Assembly: GCA_019914945.1 (NCBI GenBank)
Contig: CM034100.1
Coordinates: forward strand, 4,601,209 to 4,665,208
DNA from: Typha latifolia
Taxonomy: Eukaryota; Streptophyta; Magnoliopsida; Poales; Typhaceae
DNA: 64,000 bases
Reading direction: 5' to 3'
The notes beneath the pieces are model-generated. The model saw only the letters and a program-made list of their open reading frames with translations, was not told the origin of the DNA and searched no databases. The position numbers and the translations under genes were made by a program. Of the stretch, positions 1 through 13,213 are shown piece after piece. Every line of letters starts with the position of its first letter. Position 1 is the stretch's first letter.

Positions 1-414
1 TAATTTTAGCTATTAACTTCAGTACTACTCTGAAACCATGCTATTCAAAGCACAAACCCTTGAGTTGAAAAATCAAAGATCACCAACCTACGATGACGAG
101 AAGAAAGAACAAAATGCAGGGCCCAAGTGAAAAGACAACAAAAGATGATAGAAATAAATCTCCAACAAAATGCTTGATGAGAGTGGTAGAGCAACCAAAT
201 ACCAAGGACCACTACATGCAACGGTGCATAGGAGAATCCAACAAGGAGAGGCATACTGGGAGCAAGCCAACCAAACTCGAACTTAATATAAGCCAAGCCA
301 AACATGTACCGACCGAACAAGAGCCATCGGATCCCACCAAACTAGACCCACACCCAAAAATATGAGTGAGGGCTTCCCACATAGCCCCGAGCTCTAGCCA
401 AGGCAAAGACTCGG

Positions 415-523
415 CTTGGCTCCCATAGGTGAGGGCATGGCAAAGCCCCAGCTAGGCACTCGCAGGTGAGGCCATGCTAGAGCCTTGGCTAGGTACCTAT
501 AGGCGAGGCAATGGGAAAGCTCG
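415..523 (+). repeat. 37-bp minisatellite, three degenerate units
   Basis: Three head-to-tail units begin at 415, 452 and 489. They share the pattern CTxGG..CC..xAGGxGAGGxxATGxxAAGCC. A weaker fourth unit may follow from 524, and a related piece precedes the array near 370-414. No function is apparent. Confidence 0.6.
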
Positions 524-3500
524 TTGGCAACCAATAGGGGAGCTAGTGGAGACTAGTAAAAAAAACCCACACCTCCACGGAGTAGATTGGTCGGCCGAAA
601 GGGGCCTTAACCAGTGCAGTCATAGCCCAATGGTAGGAGGGAGAACCATGCGGCAATCGAACATAGGCCTCCTTCGACGAGAAGAGCAAAGAGCGTAGAG
701 AGAGGGTGAAGGGGATAGAGGAAACAAAGGCGGAGAGGGAAAGGAACAACTGGGAACGTGAAATCAACTAAAAGAGAGGGAGGAAGTGTACGAGGGCACA
801 AGAGAAGGGTGAAATAGACTGAGGAAGCCTTCTCGATGAAGAGGCAGAACAAAGACTTAGAAAAAGGGAGAGAAAAAAAGAGGAGAAAACTTCTGCCCTC
901 CCTTATCTCATCGACTAGAAGAGGGGAGCGAAAAACCTCACCAGTAGCAGTGAGAAAGAATGTCCCTCTTAGAGGGAGAGAAGAAGCCTGTGCGCTAAAC
1001 TCTAGTAGAGCTAGAGCCAACACAGGGGGTGAAAAAGAAATTTATATGTAGCACTATACATTTGTCTCATTTTATGCAACTCAATCTAAGTAGCACTATT
1101 CTACAATATAATAGAAAAATTTATATGTAGCATCTTATAAGTCTATAAGCTTTATTATTTGAACCAACCTTGAATTTGTTCTTGGCATGAGGAGAGGAAA
1201 ATTAAAATGAAGTAATGAAGTGGGAAGTTTTTTTTTTATGCTAGTTATTTTTTCGGGTATAAATTCTATTTCGATATAAATTTTTAATTCCATTAAAATC
1301 TGATAAGCAAAGATAAGAGGGTGGAGGATTCCAAATTTCCAATTCAGGAAGTCATGTTGCCGGTCACCTAACATTTTTAAAATATTATCCTTCATCTTTG
1401 TCTTCTTCCTAAGTCTTATCTTGGACCAAATGACTGGCAATATATGTCTATAATATTATGTTCTTTTATTTATCACATCCCACTACATGCTATCTAAAAC
1501 TCTCGTCTCTTTTAAGAATTTTCAAACTTAAATCATTGTTTGAGTTCGCATCGTTAGTTAGATGTATATTATATACTTGGTCATCATAATCCAACCTAAA
1601 ATTGAAGATTAAGACCATAAAATTAGAGTGAACATAATCAGTATCGTTAGATGTAAATGATTATTGTATTATTGGATCTAACCTGCGATATCGGGTAGAT
1701 TTCCACATCTTGTAATATAATTTGGCAATTAAATTATACTGTTCTGGTCTTAGTCTTGTCAAAGAATTTAAAAATTCGAGTCTTAATTATGTTGGAATTT
1801 ATAAAAATTTGTCTTAGGAAACTCTAAATATCATAATTCTGTGAACATACAAATAAGAAAAAATAAGAAAATATATGAAATAAAGAGGGAAAAATATGCA
1901 GATAAGATATAGCTCATTAGATAAATATAAACATCCAATATTATAAACGAATCTAAGAATTTAAGTAATTCCTTAGCCTCGAATACCCAATGATATAATG
2001 ATTAATTTTATCAAAGGAATATTTAGATCATATGTTTTTCTTATATGCACATTGTAGGGTCCCGCTTCACGCCAAAAAAAATAGTTGATTAGTTTTTAAA
2101 TTGGCTCTTGTCAGATCCTCGTAGACTTATACCCAATTGCTTCATAAGTTAACATGCGTTATGTTTAAATCTAAGATACCTTCAACTACCATCTGACCTT
2201 GCGATTTGCAAATAATTCTAATAATTAAGCATTACAACGTCCTAACTTGTTAATTATGGAGGGCTTAGGAGTAGAAGATTAGTACAGAGATGCACCCAAT
2301 AGGGGCAAGTGGGTTTTCTTATTAGGATCAAATTGGCAAATCTTAAATGCTTATATCATGACAGCTGAAATATTCTTCATTGTTTAGTATGAGATCCACT
2401 AAATCGAGGAGGTGTAATCACATGATGCCATGCTTTGGTATTCTTAGGACGTTTCTACTATAGAAAATATGGATCAAGTGGATAATAATTAGCGTTATTC
2501 CTTGAATAATTAAAGTATATTAACGAGACGATTAGTTGAAACTTGTCGGATGGGCTATTTCAACAATTTGCACTTTTAATGATAGATTGCTGCTCTTTGA
2601 TTTCTCTATGTTAATACAAGAATTATTTAAATGGACAATCAAATTACGTTGGAACGAGAGACAATAATAATTATTTATATCCAATGGGATAGTTCTCAAT
2701 TGATTAAAGAGAATTATATATTGTAAGAGAGTTTTCAGGTTCAAATTCTACTATTTAGTAGGATACTATTAAACTTCACTTCTCTTAAAAGAAATATTTC
2801 TCTAATATTTAATTAACAAAGTTTGCCACTAAATACAAATGAGTTTTATATAATAGGAAGTTCATAGACATAAACTACTTAAAATTAATTATGTAGCACA
2901 GTCTCATACCGATATATGATCAAGATACATAATTTGAGGAGTATATATGCCAAAAAAAAAAAAAATCAAAGAACAAAATTAAATTAAAAAAGAATCAATT
3001 CAGTACATGTAGGCTTAGTGTGCACCTCTCACAGTGTGGTGCACACCGCGGCACGACAGACACATACATTTTTTAATGAAATCTTAGGACTCAGATTTTC
3101 CATTCTAAATCTTGCCCAAAACTGAGATGATTCAAATGCTTATAAATGATGACCACTGAAGGAAGGTACACAACTAAAAGGAACTCAAGGGAGATCAAAG
3201 AATACACTTAGTGAGATTTAGGTTTTCTCATGGAGTATATTTTTCATCTATTATCATCGGGAGAGCTTCTTTCATATATATTAATGAGACTCGATGAGGT
3301 AGCGATACATATATATATATATATAAATAATGTCTACGGTGAAATAGATTGATCTAATTGGTCATTCTGGTAGATTTTTTTTCTCTCAACAAATTTACAT
3401 ATTTTTCATGTTTTATTTTTCTCTTTCCATATCTTTCTAAATCTAGTTGGACTAGTATTCATATCTCCCAAATAATAATAGTAATTATAATAATAATTAT

Positions 3501-6459
3501 TAATAAGGTAAATTTGGATGAATGTTCAAAGTTTCTTTTGTAATACTCAATTTTTCTTATTGTTTCGACTGTCATATATATATATATATATAATCACGCT
3601 AACTTTCTCTCATTCTACAGTTTCAAGATTACAAATATTCGTAATAGGTTTGACAGAAAATTACATGTTGTTAATAACATATATACATATATATATATAT
3701 TATTAATTTTTGGATAGAAAAACCTAACAGTAACACACCAAAGACAGATAATATATAAGTTTCCCTTATTTTTATTTACATTAAGAGCACCCAAAATAAT
3801 AATAATAATAATAATAATAATAATTCAAAACACACACGGGTGGCTTCACTTTCCGGTTTCCTTCCGTGAGCAAAGACTTGGAAAGCGGGAGAAACTTTTT
3901 TTTTTCTTCTTGTAAAAAGAGAAACTTTGTGTGAACGTTCCCTTTAATTAACCAAAGCCTAAGGTTTAAAATTGGACTATTCTTCTATTAGATTTGAAAT
4001 AGTTCACTGACAGATATATGCTTGACATGAATCTAGAAAGATGAAGCATTCCACGTCGTTTAGCTATAACAACTCTTTGTACATTTTTTAAGCAAGTAGA
4101 TGGAAAATGAGGTCAACTAATAAAGGCAATCACGGACGACCGACTTAGATTCACGACTGAAAAGAAAGGAGAAAAAGATATGAAAAAAAAAGGAATTTAG
4201 GGTCAAAGTGAAAGGGTTCCCATGAGCCTTAGTTAAGTCAAGAGATTGAGCCCATTTGTTTGTATCCATTAAATGGTGTTGCCTTCGATCCGTGAGCTCA
4301 TTGACACTGTGTGGTAGCCTGTGTGGGGTTAGTTAGAGAGTTGGCATGGCCACCCTTCTTTCTAGTAGTGGAAGAATAGTTAATTAGATAGAAAGTAATT
4401 AACTTTTTATGGCTTATACGTTCGTTTTTAATTGATATAATGCAACTACGTTTTTTTATGAATTTTTCTTTTTAGAGGGAAAGTCCAACACTTCATTAGT
4501 AAAATCAGTCAACTACAAACGTGAAACCAAAGTCATTGAGGGAAGCCCCGAATTTATCTACAAGAAATAAGATATATATTATAAAAGAAAAAAACTTAAA
4601 AATATAAATATAATATCCAATAAGGCAAAATAAATAAATATGGGAGGCAGGGCGACAACCCTTTAAACAAGTCTAGTAAAATACATAGTACGATAAATAA
4701 AACACTGCAAAAAATTAGCAAATTATTTAGCCCCAGCAGAAATATGGAAGCAAAAAGGTCTAACATTCAGCAGCTCTATTGCTGCATCCTCTGCTGACTT
4801 GTGTACGCACAACCTTGCATTCAATAAAATATAGTGGAGAATAGTAACTAACAAGAAAAAAAAATGATAACTTTCTTTCAAACATCAAAGAATGAAGGGG
4901 GATGGAGGTAGATAGGTTCTTAGCTATTGCTGAAGCAGCGAGGAAACCATCATAAAAAATCCCAAAACATCTTCATCCGAAACTAGCTCCAACCGCTAAC
5001 TGAAGTAAATAAAAAAGAGGCAAAATTGGTCAGCCTCTTTCCTACTACCTCTTTCTACCATACCAGCTAAATATTGGTCTAGCCAGTGTATTGAAAAGTG
5101 ATAGCGAGTGGGGGCTATCACTCCACCCCACCTAGCGCCTTGGTGGAAAATGGCCACTAAGATAGTTTAGCATTTTTAATATGCAAAAAATAAAAAATAA
5201 TTATTTATGATATATAACATACAAATATAGTATATACAAATTTTTAATAGTCTAGTACACTAAAATTAAAAAATAATACGATCAAAATCTATAACCCAGC
5301 AATAACTAGCAATAATGGTGGCAATTGAAATTATCAATATCATAATATAGCACAATTGCAGTAACTAATAATAAAAAAGAATTGATAGCATAATAAAGCA
5401 CAATCATAAGTGACACATAATTATAGTAATTGTGGTAGGCTATGGTCGCCGGTGGGTTGGCAAGGAGAGAGAGAGAGAGAGAGTGAGAGAGTGACCGGTG
5501 GGCCGGTAAGCTCGTCAACGTCCTCCATGATCGTACGTATTCTAATTTACTCTCCTGTATTTTATTTTGAATGCATTCATAACTATCGGATGTATATGAT
5601 TGCTACGTAGATCCCATTGGATGTATATTAATACGTATGTAAATCGCATGCATCCAATGATGATGATCATGCTCACTCTAATTTTTTATAATGCTTACTT
5701 TGAACATATTAACACGCAATTGATGACAAGTCCGCCTGGACCACAACAAGAATAAGAAGAGACAGCAGTCTTATTTCCCGGAATCATCTCTTGGTTTATG
5801 CAACACAGCAAGCGAACGATTCTTCATACTGTACTCTATTACTTACCCCCTCGCCATTTCTTATAATTATTTTTTACAACATCATCTCTGCACACAAGGA
5901 TGAAGTGTACAAGAAAAGTGGGCTTAATTTGAATATTCAAAAGAAGTCGACTCCACATATAGTTCATTCACTGATTTTTTTTTTTTTTTTTACTCTTTTC
6001 ATTTTTAACCAAATCCTATTCCAATTCAAGAGTCACACAGGCCTAGGTGGATCAAACTATGCATAAAAATTCTGAATCCATCCATATTCTATCTTAATAG
6101 GGGGACTGAATAGATGTAGCCAACTTTATAAGAATTGAATTAAATTCACTGCAAGTTGGAATTTGGCTAGTTTTGTTCCTTTAATATGGCTAATTTATGA
6201 GTTTGTCATCGACAACAATATCCAAGAGAGAAATAGGGGAATTGGAAGTTGTCAACCAATGTATGAATCCATCTACCTGCATTCAAACCGAGGAACAAAA
6301 CATGCCAGTATATAACTACTCCCAAGAAAGTGAAATTAAACCATACATGGTACCATGGTAGAACATTCATACTAGTATTAAAGCTAGTTGCCATGCAATT
6401 TATGGCGAAAGGGACCCTTATACAATAAACAAATTAAACCCAATACAACTACCACATCA

Positions 6460-6462
<3 letters not shown>

Positions 6463-6508
<46 letters not shown>
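6463..6508. repeat. (CT)n microsatellite
   Basis: Uninterrupted CT dinucleotide repeat of about 46 bp in the upstream region of the GARP gene. CT/GA runs are common in plant promoters and leaders, but no specific role can be shown from sequence. Confidence 0.9.
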
Positions 6509-6509
<1 letters not shown>

Positions 6510-6780
6510 AAGTCGTAGCATACATAGGAAACAAGATAGCTTAGTTATGAGTTTCCGACTCACTTAGCTGGACTTGGTCTAGGGTTCCAACTTCCAAGTC
6601 AACTCCAAGTTTTCTACCTAGGTATTTTTGAGTGAGAGGAAACCATGCCAACTAGTTCAAGCTAGCTAGAACTCGGAGACCAGTGTTACTGTCACTTGGG
6701 TGCAAGTGCCGAGTCTGATACTCGGTTTCTTTGATTCTTTCCCACCCAGACACAGTTGATCATTGTTTTCTAGATCTCCT

Positions 6781-7053
6781 TTACATCTATTTATAAAGAG
6801 GAAGGAATAATGATAGGAAACCATTAACCATTTCAATGTAGTGAATAGTAGTAGCTCATATTTTCTTTGGTCCGTACTATGATAATAGTCTTTTTTATTC
6901 CTTGCTCCACCTCTTCTTCCACGCTTAATATTTCTGTCACTATTCTTCTTCTTCTTCTCTCCTCCCTTCTTCCTCCCTCCTTCCCCTTATAGTGTATAGA
7001 GAGAGAGAGAGAGAGAGAAGAAGAAGAAGAAGAAGAAGAAGAAGAAGAAGAAG
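6781..7053 (+). promoter_or_regulatory. Probable promoter and 5' leader of the GARP gene
   Basis: A TATA-like element (TATTTATAAAG, 6789-6799) lies about 255 bp before the ATG at 7054. A pyrimidine-rich stretch follows at about 6900-6990. The leader ends in a purine tract: an AG run at about 7000-7016, then a GAA run directly abutting the start codon. The transcription start is not determined. The TATA assignment rests on position and match only. Confidence 0.45.
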
Positions 7054-9129
7054 ATGGGAGCAAAGAAAGAGGAGGAGGTGGTGGAGATCTATGATGATGA
7101 GGAGAAAAGCATTAGAAGTCAATCTCTGCGAGGAAATACGCGGCAGCCGGTGTTTGATCTCAACGAGGATATGGCGGAGGAGAGCGAAGGGAGTTTGAGC
7201 AATAATAGAAGCATAAGCAACAACGGCGACACGGCTGAGTGGGCCGGCGAACGATTGCCTTCAGTAAGGCAGTACGTCCGATCCAAAATGGCAAGACTGC
7301 GGTGGACCCCCGATCTCCACCGGTCCTTCATCCTCGCCGTCGAGAAACTTGGAGGACAAGAGAGTAAGCCTTTACATATGTTCCAATTTGTTTCTCGAAT
7401 AAAATTTCTTGTATTAATTCTTTTTTCTTTTCCTTTTCTGTTTCTTGATTTTTTTTTATCCTCACTTATAATTTTGGGATTGATATGGATGGTGCAGGAG
7501 CAACTCCAAAGTTAGTGCTTCAGATGATGAATGTGAGGGGGCTAAGCATCGCTCATGTAAAGAGCCACTTGCAGGTAGAAGAAAATTAGTATGTTAATTT
7601 CTAGCCACATATTGTTTCTTAAATTTTGAACAAAGATATTCTTTTGTCTTGCTTTATTATATATCATCCATTTCTTTTGTTGAATTAGATGTACCGGAGC
7701 AAGAAGCTGGATAATTACAGCCAAGAGAAGTCAGCCATCAACTCTTCAGGTTTGATAACTTCCAATTCTAATTATGATCAATCTTAATTATCCCATCTTT
7801 TGCTATCAACATAGAGAACTTGATTGACATGTCTTCTTAATCTAACTTAATTTGCCTCATACCGTAATAATTATCCTTTGAATGATTCAAAGTTTGATCA
7901 TCTAGTTTGCAAAGAAAAAAAATCTCATAGATTTGGAATTTTTCTTTCTGCAGTTATATCACCCTTAGACTTCCAATTGAGAAGAGGTACAGCTCGCCAT
8001 CACGAACCATTCTACCGTAGACCGGAAATCTTTCCATCGAGAAACATTCTGGAGACCGATCGGCTTTACAGTCTTCTGCAGCGTACGCAGACTCAACAGC
8101 CCTTCGATTTCAAGAGCTGCAACTTGAGGTAAATCCTAAACCTAATCAGTAAGAAGAAGAAGAAGATGAAGAAGAAGAAGGCCGAGCTGGAACCCTAGAT
8201 TGGAATAACCTAATTATTTGTGTGGATCGCTCACTCTTCTTGTAGGCATCAAGAGTGGGCTTTCAACCAGCAGGCGGCGGCAAGAACTAATTCAATCAAT
8301 GATCAAAGCCCAGCAGAGGGCCTAATACATGACATGATCTTTAGGAAAGATGGCAAGCCGTCGACATCTCATTTGTTCAACGCGAAAGATGAAATCAACG
8401 TCAACAAGAACGGGAGATTCTGGCAGCAGTTTCTTGAGGAAAGGAGGCAGCCTCGTACAGTATCGGTCGGTGATCAAGCAAGAGAGGAGATCAAAGATAG
8501 AAGTTTTGATTGGATCAGTGCTAGACCTCACCCCGTTTCGAAGTCTACTCCAACCTATGGATGGAAAGGGAGCAGCAATTACTACTACTCCAACAGCAGC
8601 AGTAGTAGTAATATTACACAATCCAACTCACCAGATTCTGTGGTGATCAATGAAGAAATTTCTCAACAGGTAATTTTAATTCTTGCTCCTCGGAAATTAA
8701 CGTACAATTAGCGATACACTCACTACCATGAAACTAGAAATTTCTCACTTGGATTCTATGATCGTTGTGGTGCAGTCACAGAAACATATAGATAACAAAT
8801 CAATGACCGTGTTGGGCAACTTGTTGTTGGAAAAGGAGCTGCTCACCAAAGGCGCGAAGAAGATGAAAATGACATTGGAGAGGGATTGGAAACCTAACTT
8901 GCAGTTGAGCTTGAGCCCCACAATGATGGACGATGGGGCTAACAAGAAGAATCTAGAGAGCGAAGAGGAAGTCGATAGCTCCCTCTCGCTTTCGCTCTCA
9001 GCTCCTACTTCCATGCAACATTATCAAGAGACTGCGAAAGCTAATGTCCAGTTCTTAGGAATAGGTAACAAGGCCGCTTTGGGGCTGAGTACTTTGGATC
9101 TGACCATGTCAATTGAGGCGTTGGAGTGA
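7054..9129 (+). CDS. GARP/G2-like (MYB SHLQMYR-type) transcription factor, likely repressor
   Basis: Nuclear DNA-binding protein of the plant GARP family, related to Arabidopsis At2g40260/At2g38300/At1g14600. Six exons with GT-AG introns in phase: 7054-7363, 7498-7574, 7689-7749, 7954-8128, 8246-8669, 8776-9129. They give 466 residues. The single MYB-like domain spans about residues 79-136: LRWTPDLH at its start, RATPKLVLQMMNVRGL in the middle (first splice junction inside the Arg codon), then SHLQMYRSKKL. SHLQMYR is shared with KANADI-type GARPs; flanking residues fit the At2g40260 group better. Three EAR-type motifs are visible: FDLNE (34-38), LQLSL (391-395) and LSLSL (419-423), suggesting recruitment of TOPLESS-type corepressors (inference). 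The middle is Ser/Asn-rich and probably disordered. The start is the first ATG after the GAA tract and precedes FDLNE in frame. Target genes cannot be deduced. Confidence 0.9.
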
Positions 9130-11224
9130 GATCTTTCAAGTACTTGTTTCAAGGCCTTTCAGTTTGCATAGATGTGATGCACATCAGAATAAGGTTTAGC
9201 TCAATCGTTTCTTTGAGACCATGAGATACATTAGCCAGGCAGATTTACTTTGCTTTGATTGCCATATGGTCATATAATTAAGTGGAGTAATTGGTAGCAA
9301 GTGGTCATTACATCTAGTAATTAGTCCTACTCTTAACTTAATATTGTCTATCTACATATACTTAGATATCTCATTGCACTATGCCAAACTAAATTTAGGT
9401 CATCTTTATAAAAGGACTTAAAATCCAAATGAAACTTTGTGCACTTTTACATTTCTATGTCAAGCTTACAAGTCATAATAAACAAGATGAGAGAATGAAA
9501 AAAATCAAGAAGTATGGCTTTGGAGATTGTAGACCAGCTGTTAGGTTGTGATATTTTGGGAACTTCCATTTACCCATTTAACGGCTAAAAAAGACCATTA
9601 ACTGCTCCACGAATTCTTCTACTCCTCATGGAAATTTAATAACTTCACAACAACCAAATTAATCACTTGCCAACGATAAATAACACGATAACCACTTCAT
9701 CTAAAAACCTAAGACTATTAATATTCTATAACATAATTTAACAAGATTTATCAAATAAATTTCAATTTTTTTTAATGAAGATGTATATATACTGGACATC
9801 TTTGACATGCACAGTAATGGGATTTGAGATGAAGGCTAGGCGTCCAAAATGCTTTTTGGGTATAACTTGAGCTTATACTATTCCAGCAAATACTAATAAA
9901 TGAAGTAGGAGAGAGATCTCATAGGTGGACGAAGTTCGTTGGTGAATGGTGAGGCAATACTGTTAGTTGATAAGATGTCAGTGTCAGTGAAGACTATTAA
10001 AGTCGTCCACAGTTTAAATTACACCTCTAGTATATATAACAAGATTTGGACTAATTGTCTCCTAATTAGCACAAAAAATTCTAAGCTAGGACGAGTCACA
10101 GAAGTTAATCACCAACAAGACCAACTAAGATATCACCCATCCTTGACTCTGACATCGCTTTTGTCTTCAGCAATCGAGACACTTGATAGTTGTTGATTCA
10201 TGAACTGATGTCCTCTCGGGAATGGTTCCAAGAGAAAGAAAAGTCCTCTCGAGAACAGTGGCTTTTGTTGGTTTAGACAACTCGGCTGCCTAGGTATCCC
10301 GTTTGTGAAGAATATTTGTTTATTGTGTTATTGTTACGATATGAAAGATAAAAAATTATCGTTAACTAATAACTTAAATTTTTAGAGGAGTTTATAAATC
10401 ATGCTATTAGAACAGAACGTACTTTTCAAGTTCGAATTCCAAAATTTTTTTAGAGAAATAAAAACTTAACAGCCTCCTGATTAAATAGCTAGGATTATAC
10501 AATATAACTTAATTTAACCATCTTAGCATTATCCCTTGGCCAGATCTACATTGTCAACTAAACATAAAAACTTTCGCATAATCATGTAAGTTTAGTAAAC
10601 AATGTCAACCCTGAAAGTGAGGAATCTAATAGGAAAGCTACAATACATACAAAAATTGACGGTAATAGAAAAAGTAACTCTATGTTTTTCTTTTCAGCAA
10701 CGTTAGCCATACATAGATTCTATTTTTTTTTTATAACCATTATATCATACAAAAAAAAATTATATTTTTGTACAATACTATATAACTTCAAATATCATAT
10801 CAAATGTCAACACATTCGTAAATATTATATATATATATATATTATTAAGCCGAGCCTTTGCTATGTTGTCACGTGTTTGGTTATAATTCATAATTCATCC
10901 CCCGTAGGCCACATTCATGGCAAGATCTGCACGCGAGATAAAAAGATGGAGAGAAACCACCTTCTTCTCTTTATAAACGCAGCCTTCACATGAATTGAAT
11001 CTTATCACATTACTTTTAACATTATGGTGATACGTCTTTACTATATATATATATATACATTTATTATGAAAATAGGTAAGAAGCTAATTAAGTTTCCCAA
11101 AAGGAAATGGTTATAAATGCAAACATTATTAGGCCATCATCAAACAGTTAGCACATTTACGGGGCACAAGAAATGATGAGGATATGGCCAATTGCATCAC
11201 TTCGTTAATAGTATCCATTGAATA
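9130..11224. other. Intergenic DNA downstream of the GARP gene
   Basis: AT-rich; holds the GARP 3' untranslated region and then unremarkable sequence. An AATAAA at 9477-9482 could be a poly(A) signal, but it lies about 350 bp past the stop codon, so this is weak. Short TA runs occur near 10830. No coding similarity was recognised. Confidence 0.5.
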
Positions 11225-11369
11225 ATTTGGCCTAATTTGTCCAGGTGACAAATAGAGGAGGAAATGATAGAGATAGATACTATATATCTATACGAAGAGG
11301 ATATGATCTCTCTCTTTCCATCTCTATCCTTTTCTCATCTAGTTGTCACCTGGACAACTTACGCCAAAT
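11225..11369. mobile_element. Foldback MITE-like element
   Basis: Arms 11225-11251 and 11343-11369 are inverted repeats of 27 bp with two mismatches. The arms begin ATTTGGC and share TTGTCCAGGTGACAA. The roughly 90-bp interior is purine-rich on one side and pyrimidine-rich on the other, so it can extend the stem. A target duplication was not resolved, so the superfamily is unassigned. Confidence 0.6.
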
Positions 11370-11902
11370 GATACTGAATCACTATGTATATATATATATA
11401 TATATATATTCGGTCTTTCGAAGGAAGCTGCAAATAATCTAGTCATTGAATCTTCCTAAATTTGAATATATTATCACACTTGAAAAGAGATTTCTAATGA
11501 ATTCAAGATCACAATGTTAAGATGGTTAGATCTTGAGATATCGGCCAAACAGGTTCGAAGGTCCAGATAAATCCTAACTTGTTAGCCCTTCAATGGTTAT
11601 ATTGGTGCTAGGTTAATTTCTTGGTGTGAAGAGGGATAAGTTTGAAAAAACGCATAGACACACGTATATATCTAAACCCTAGGCAATAATATCACTCGTT
11701 TGCTTAAATAAAATCGAATGAATGCTAAGATTTTAATGTGGAAAAATTCAAACAGAAAATAACTATGGATTCAAACTCGGATTAAAACCAATCACTAGAA
11801 TAATAGTAGTTACAAGACTGACTCATGAAACAACCCGTCGATCCAAACGACTTTGTTCTTCTTAGTCTTGCTCGCTAGAACCCACGATTTACTGTTTCTC
11901 GT

Positions 11903-12079
11903 GATTGATGTCCAACCTTAGTAGCCCTCGAGATTGATGTCCAACCTTAGTAGCCCTCGAGATTGTTCTTTCGTCTACATAGCCCTTAAGATGAAAGATT
12001 ATTGTTCTTTCGTCTACATAGCCCTTAAGATGAAAGATTATTGTTCTTTCGTCTACATAGCCCTTAAGATGAAAGATTA
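11903..12079. repeat. Two adjacent short tandem arrays (2 x 29 bp and 3 x 39 bp)
   Basis: Units of 29 bp start at 11903 and 11932 (GATTGATGTCC...). Units of 39 bp start at 11963, 12002 and 12041 (TTGTTCTTTCGTCTACATAG...). The copies are essentially identical within each array, implying recent amplification. Both share the word TAGCCCT and sit inside the putative LTR. Confidence 0.85.
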
Positions 12080-12267
12080 AGCTTTCTAGATGAGAAGGAC
12101 CTTGTTGGTTGAAGAAACGATGTAGCCTCAAGAAGTCTCCTTCAAAATTGCTTCACCAACCCTCCTAGAGTTAGAGGATCACTATACTTATATAAGATCT
12201 CTAAGATAGAGCCAAATACAAGTCTTATCCGAACTCACAAAAGTCCAAAAATTGCAAACTTCGTAAG

Positions 12268-12520
12268 TGCGTTCGAATACGGCCTGGGTGCGTTTGAACG
12301 GCCTGACTTGATCTTAGGTGCGTTCGAACGAGCCCAAGTGTGTTCGAACACGGCAGCTTGATTTTCACAGGTTGCGTTCGAACGGCCTAGGCTGCGTTCG
12401 AACACACGCAGAAACAACACTTACTGTCTATGCGAACGCGTGCGCTCGCGTTCGAACGCGCTTGTGAACGCGGTGCTTCTATCTGTGTGAATGCCCTGTG
12501 AACGCGGTGTGAATGCGATG
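12268..12520. repeat. CGTTCGAACG-rich degenerate array
   Basis: The palindrome CGTTCGAACG and close variants recur every 20-30 bp, with TTCGAA at about 12272, 12323, 12343, 12378, 12398 and 12450. They then decay to GTGAACGCGGTG units. Local GC content is far above the surrounding DNA. Related arrays occur at 29284-29460 and, weakly, at 20400-20480. Confidence 0.7.
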
Positions 12521-12659
12521 TGAACTCATAAACTCTTATCCAATAATTTTGTAATTCTTCAAAACAGATATTTTCTAGACTTGTATAAAAGCTCATATAC
12601 ATGTATAAATACACTTAGAATATTTTATACACAATTTCCAACAATAAAAACCTAACAAA

Positions 12660-13213
12660 GTTGTTGTAGAAGAGGGTATTAGGAGTTAGAGAAAGCCGAC
12701 CAAAAACTTTGGCGGTAGTGAAAAGAAGAGGGTTGGAGAGGATGCCAATGGCTAGAGCAAGAATAGGACATAAAGGCATGTCGTTTTTAATTATCAGATT
12801 AAACTCTAATTAGAGTTTCCTCCACATATTTATAGAGACTCAACTTAGAGACTCAAACAACTAAATTAAAATCCTAACAAACTAACTAAACTAGTCTCCT
12901 TATCTTATCAGATTAACCCTTCGTTTTGCTGTTGACAGATTTCAAATCTAGAGAAGTCGTGAATACTAAAGTTGTAGATCTAGAGGTTGGCGATATTATC
13001 CAACTAATTTGATATTATTCAGATCTTTGTAGAATATTCTGTGAATATTTTTATAAAATTACGCATAATTGAATTTAGCTAATTAAATAAAATTCTAAAC
13101 TACTAAGGCTCTAACTAAATCAAATAGCAAATAAAATAACTAAGACTCAATCCACTGAGCCTAATGTGTTTTGAGATGATCCGATTTAGTCCGAGTGACA
13201 TCAATATATATAT
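12660..13213. other. Intergenic DNA, possible decayed LTR sequence
   Basis: No coding region recognised. CACATATTTATAGAGAC near 12822 and TTCGTTTTGCTG near 12920 resemble phrases near 20300 and 20505, so both places may carry decayed copies of one repeat. This is a weak resemblance by eye. Confidence 0.3.

Larger units (their letters stand above)
1..6780. other. Intergenic DNA, no gene recognised
   Basis: I see no coding region with family-like sequence here. The stretch is AT-rich with scattered simple repeats: TA runs near 3310, 3575 and 3690, an AAT run at 3794-3824 and poly-A/T tracts. Positions 1-1050 are more GC-rich and carry a short minisatellite at 415-523. Open frames in this stretch are short, overlap on both strands and resemble no family I know. 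A small perfect inverted repeat (GTGTGCACC / GGTGCACAC, 3018-3046, 11-nt loop) is the only strong local hairpin I noticed. Confidence 0.6.
11890..12648 (-). mobile_element. Partial or solo LTR with internal tandem arrays
   Basis: Read on the minus strand, a TGTTGGAAATTGTG terminus starts at about 12648. This is typical of plant LTR starts. A TATATAAG box lies near 12190-12200, followed in LTR orientation by sequence containing two tandem arrays. A CGTTCGAACG-rich array lies between the terminus and the TATA box. The other end is not fixed; similarity-free sequence continues to about 11520. No internal coding domain is adjacent, so it may be a solo LTR or a remnant. Confidence 0.5.

Noticed and set aside
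607..1051. Open frames of 70-138 residues on both strands
   Set aside because: Low-complexity, opposing and overlapping frames; no start context or family similarity.
6833..7198. Ser-, Leu- or Arg-rich frames around the start of the GARP gene
   Set aside because: Products of the AG/GAA tracts in other frames.
11903..12079. Regularly repeated units resembling a CRISPR array
   Set aside because: Units are directly adjacent with no spacers, and this is a plant nuclear context; simple tandem duplication explains it.
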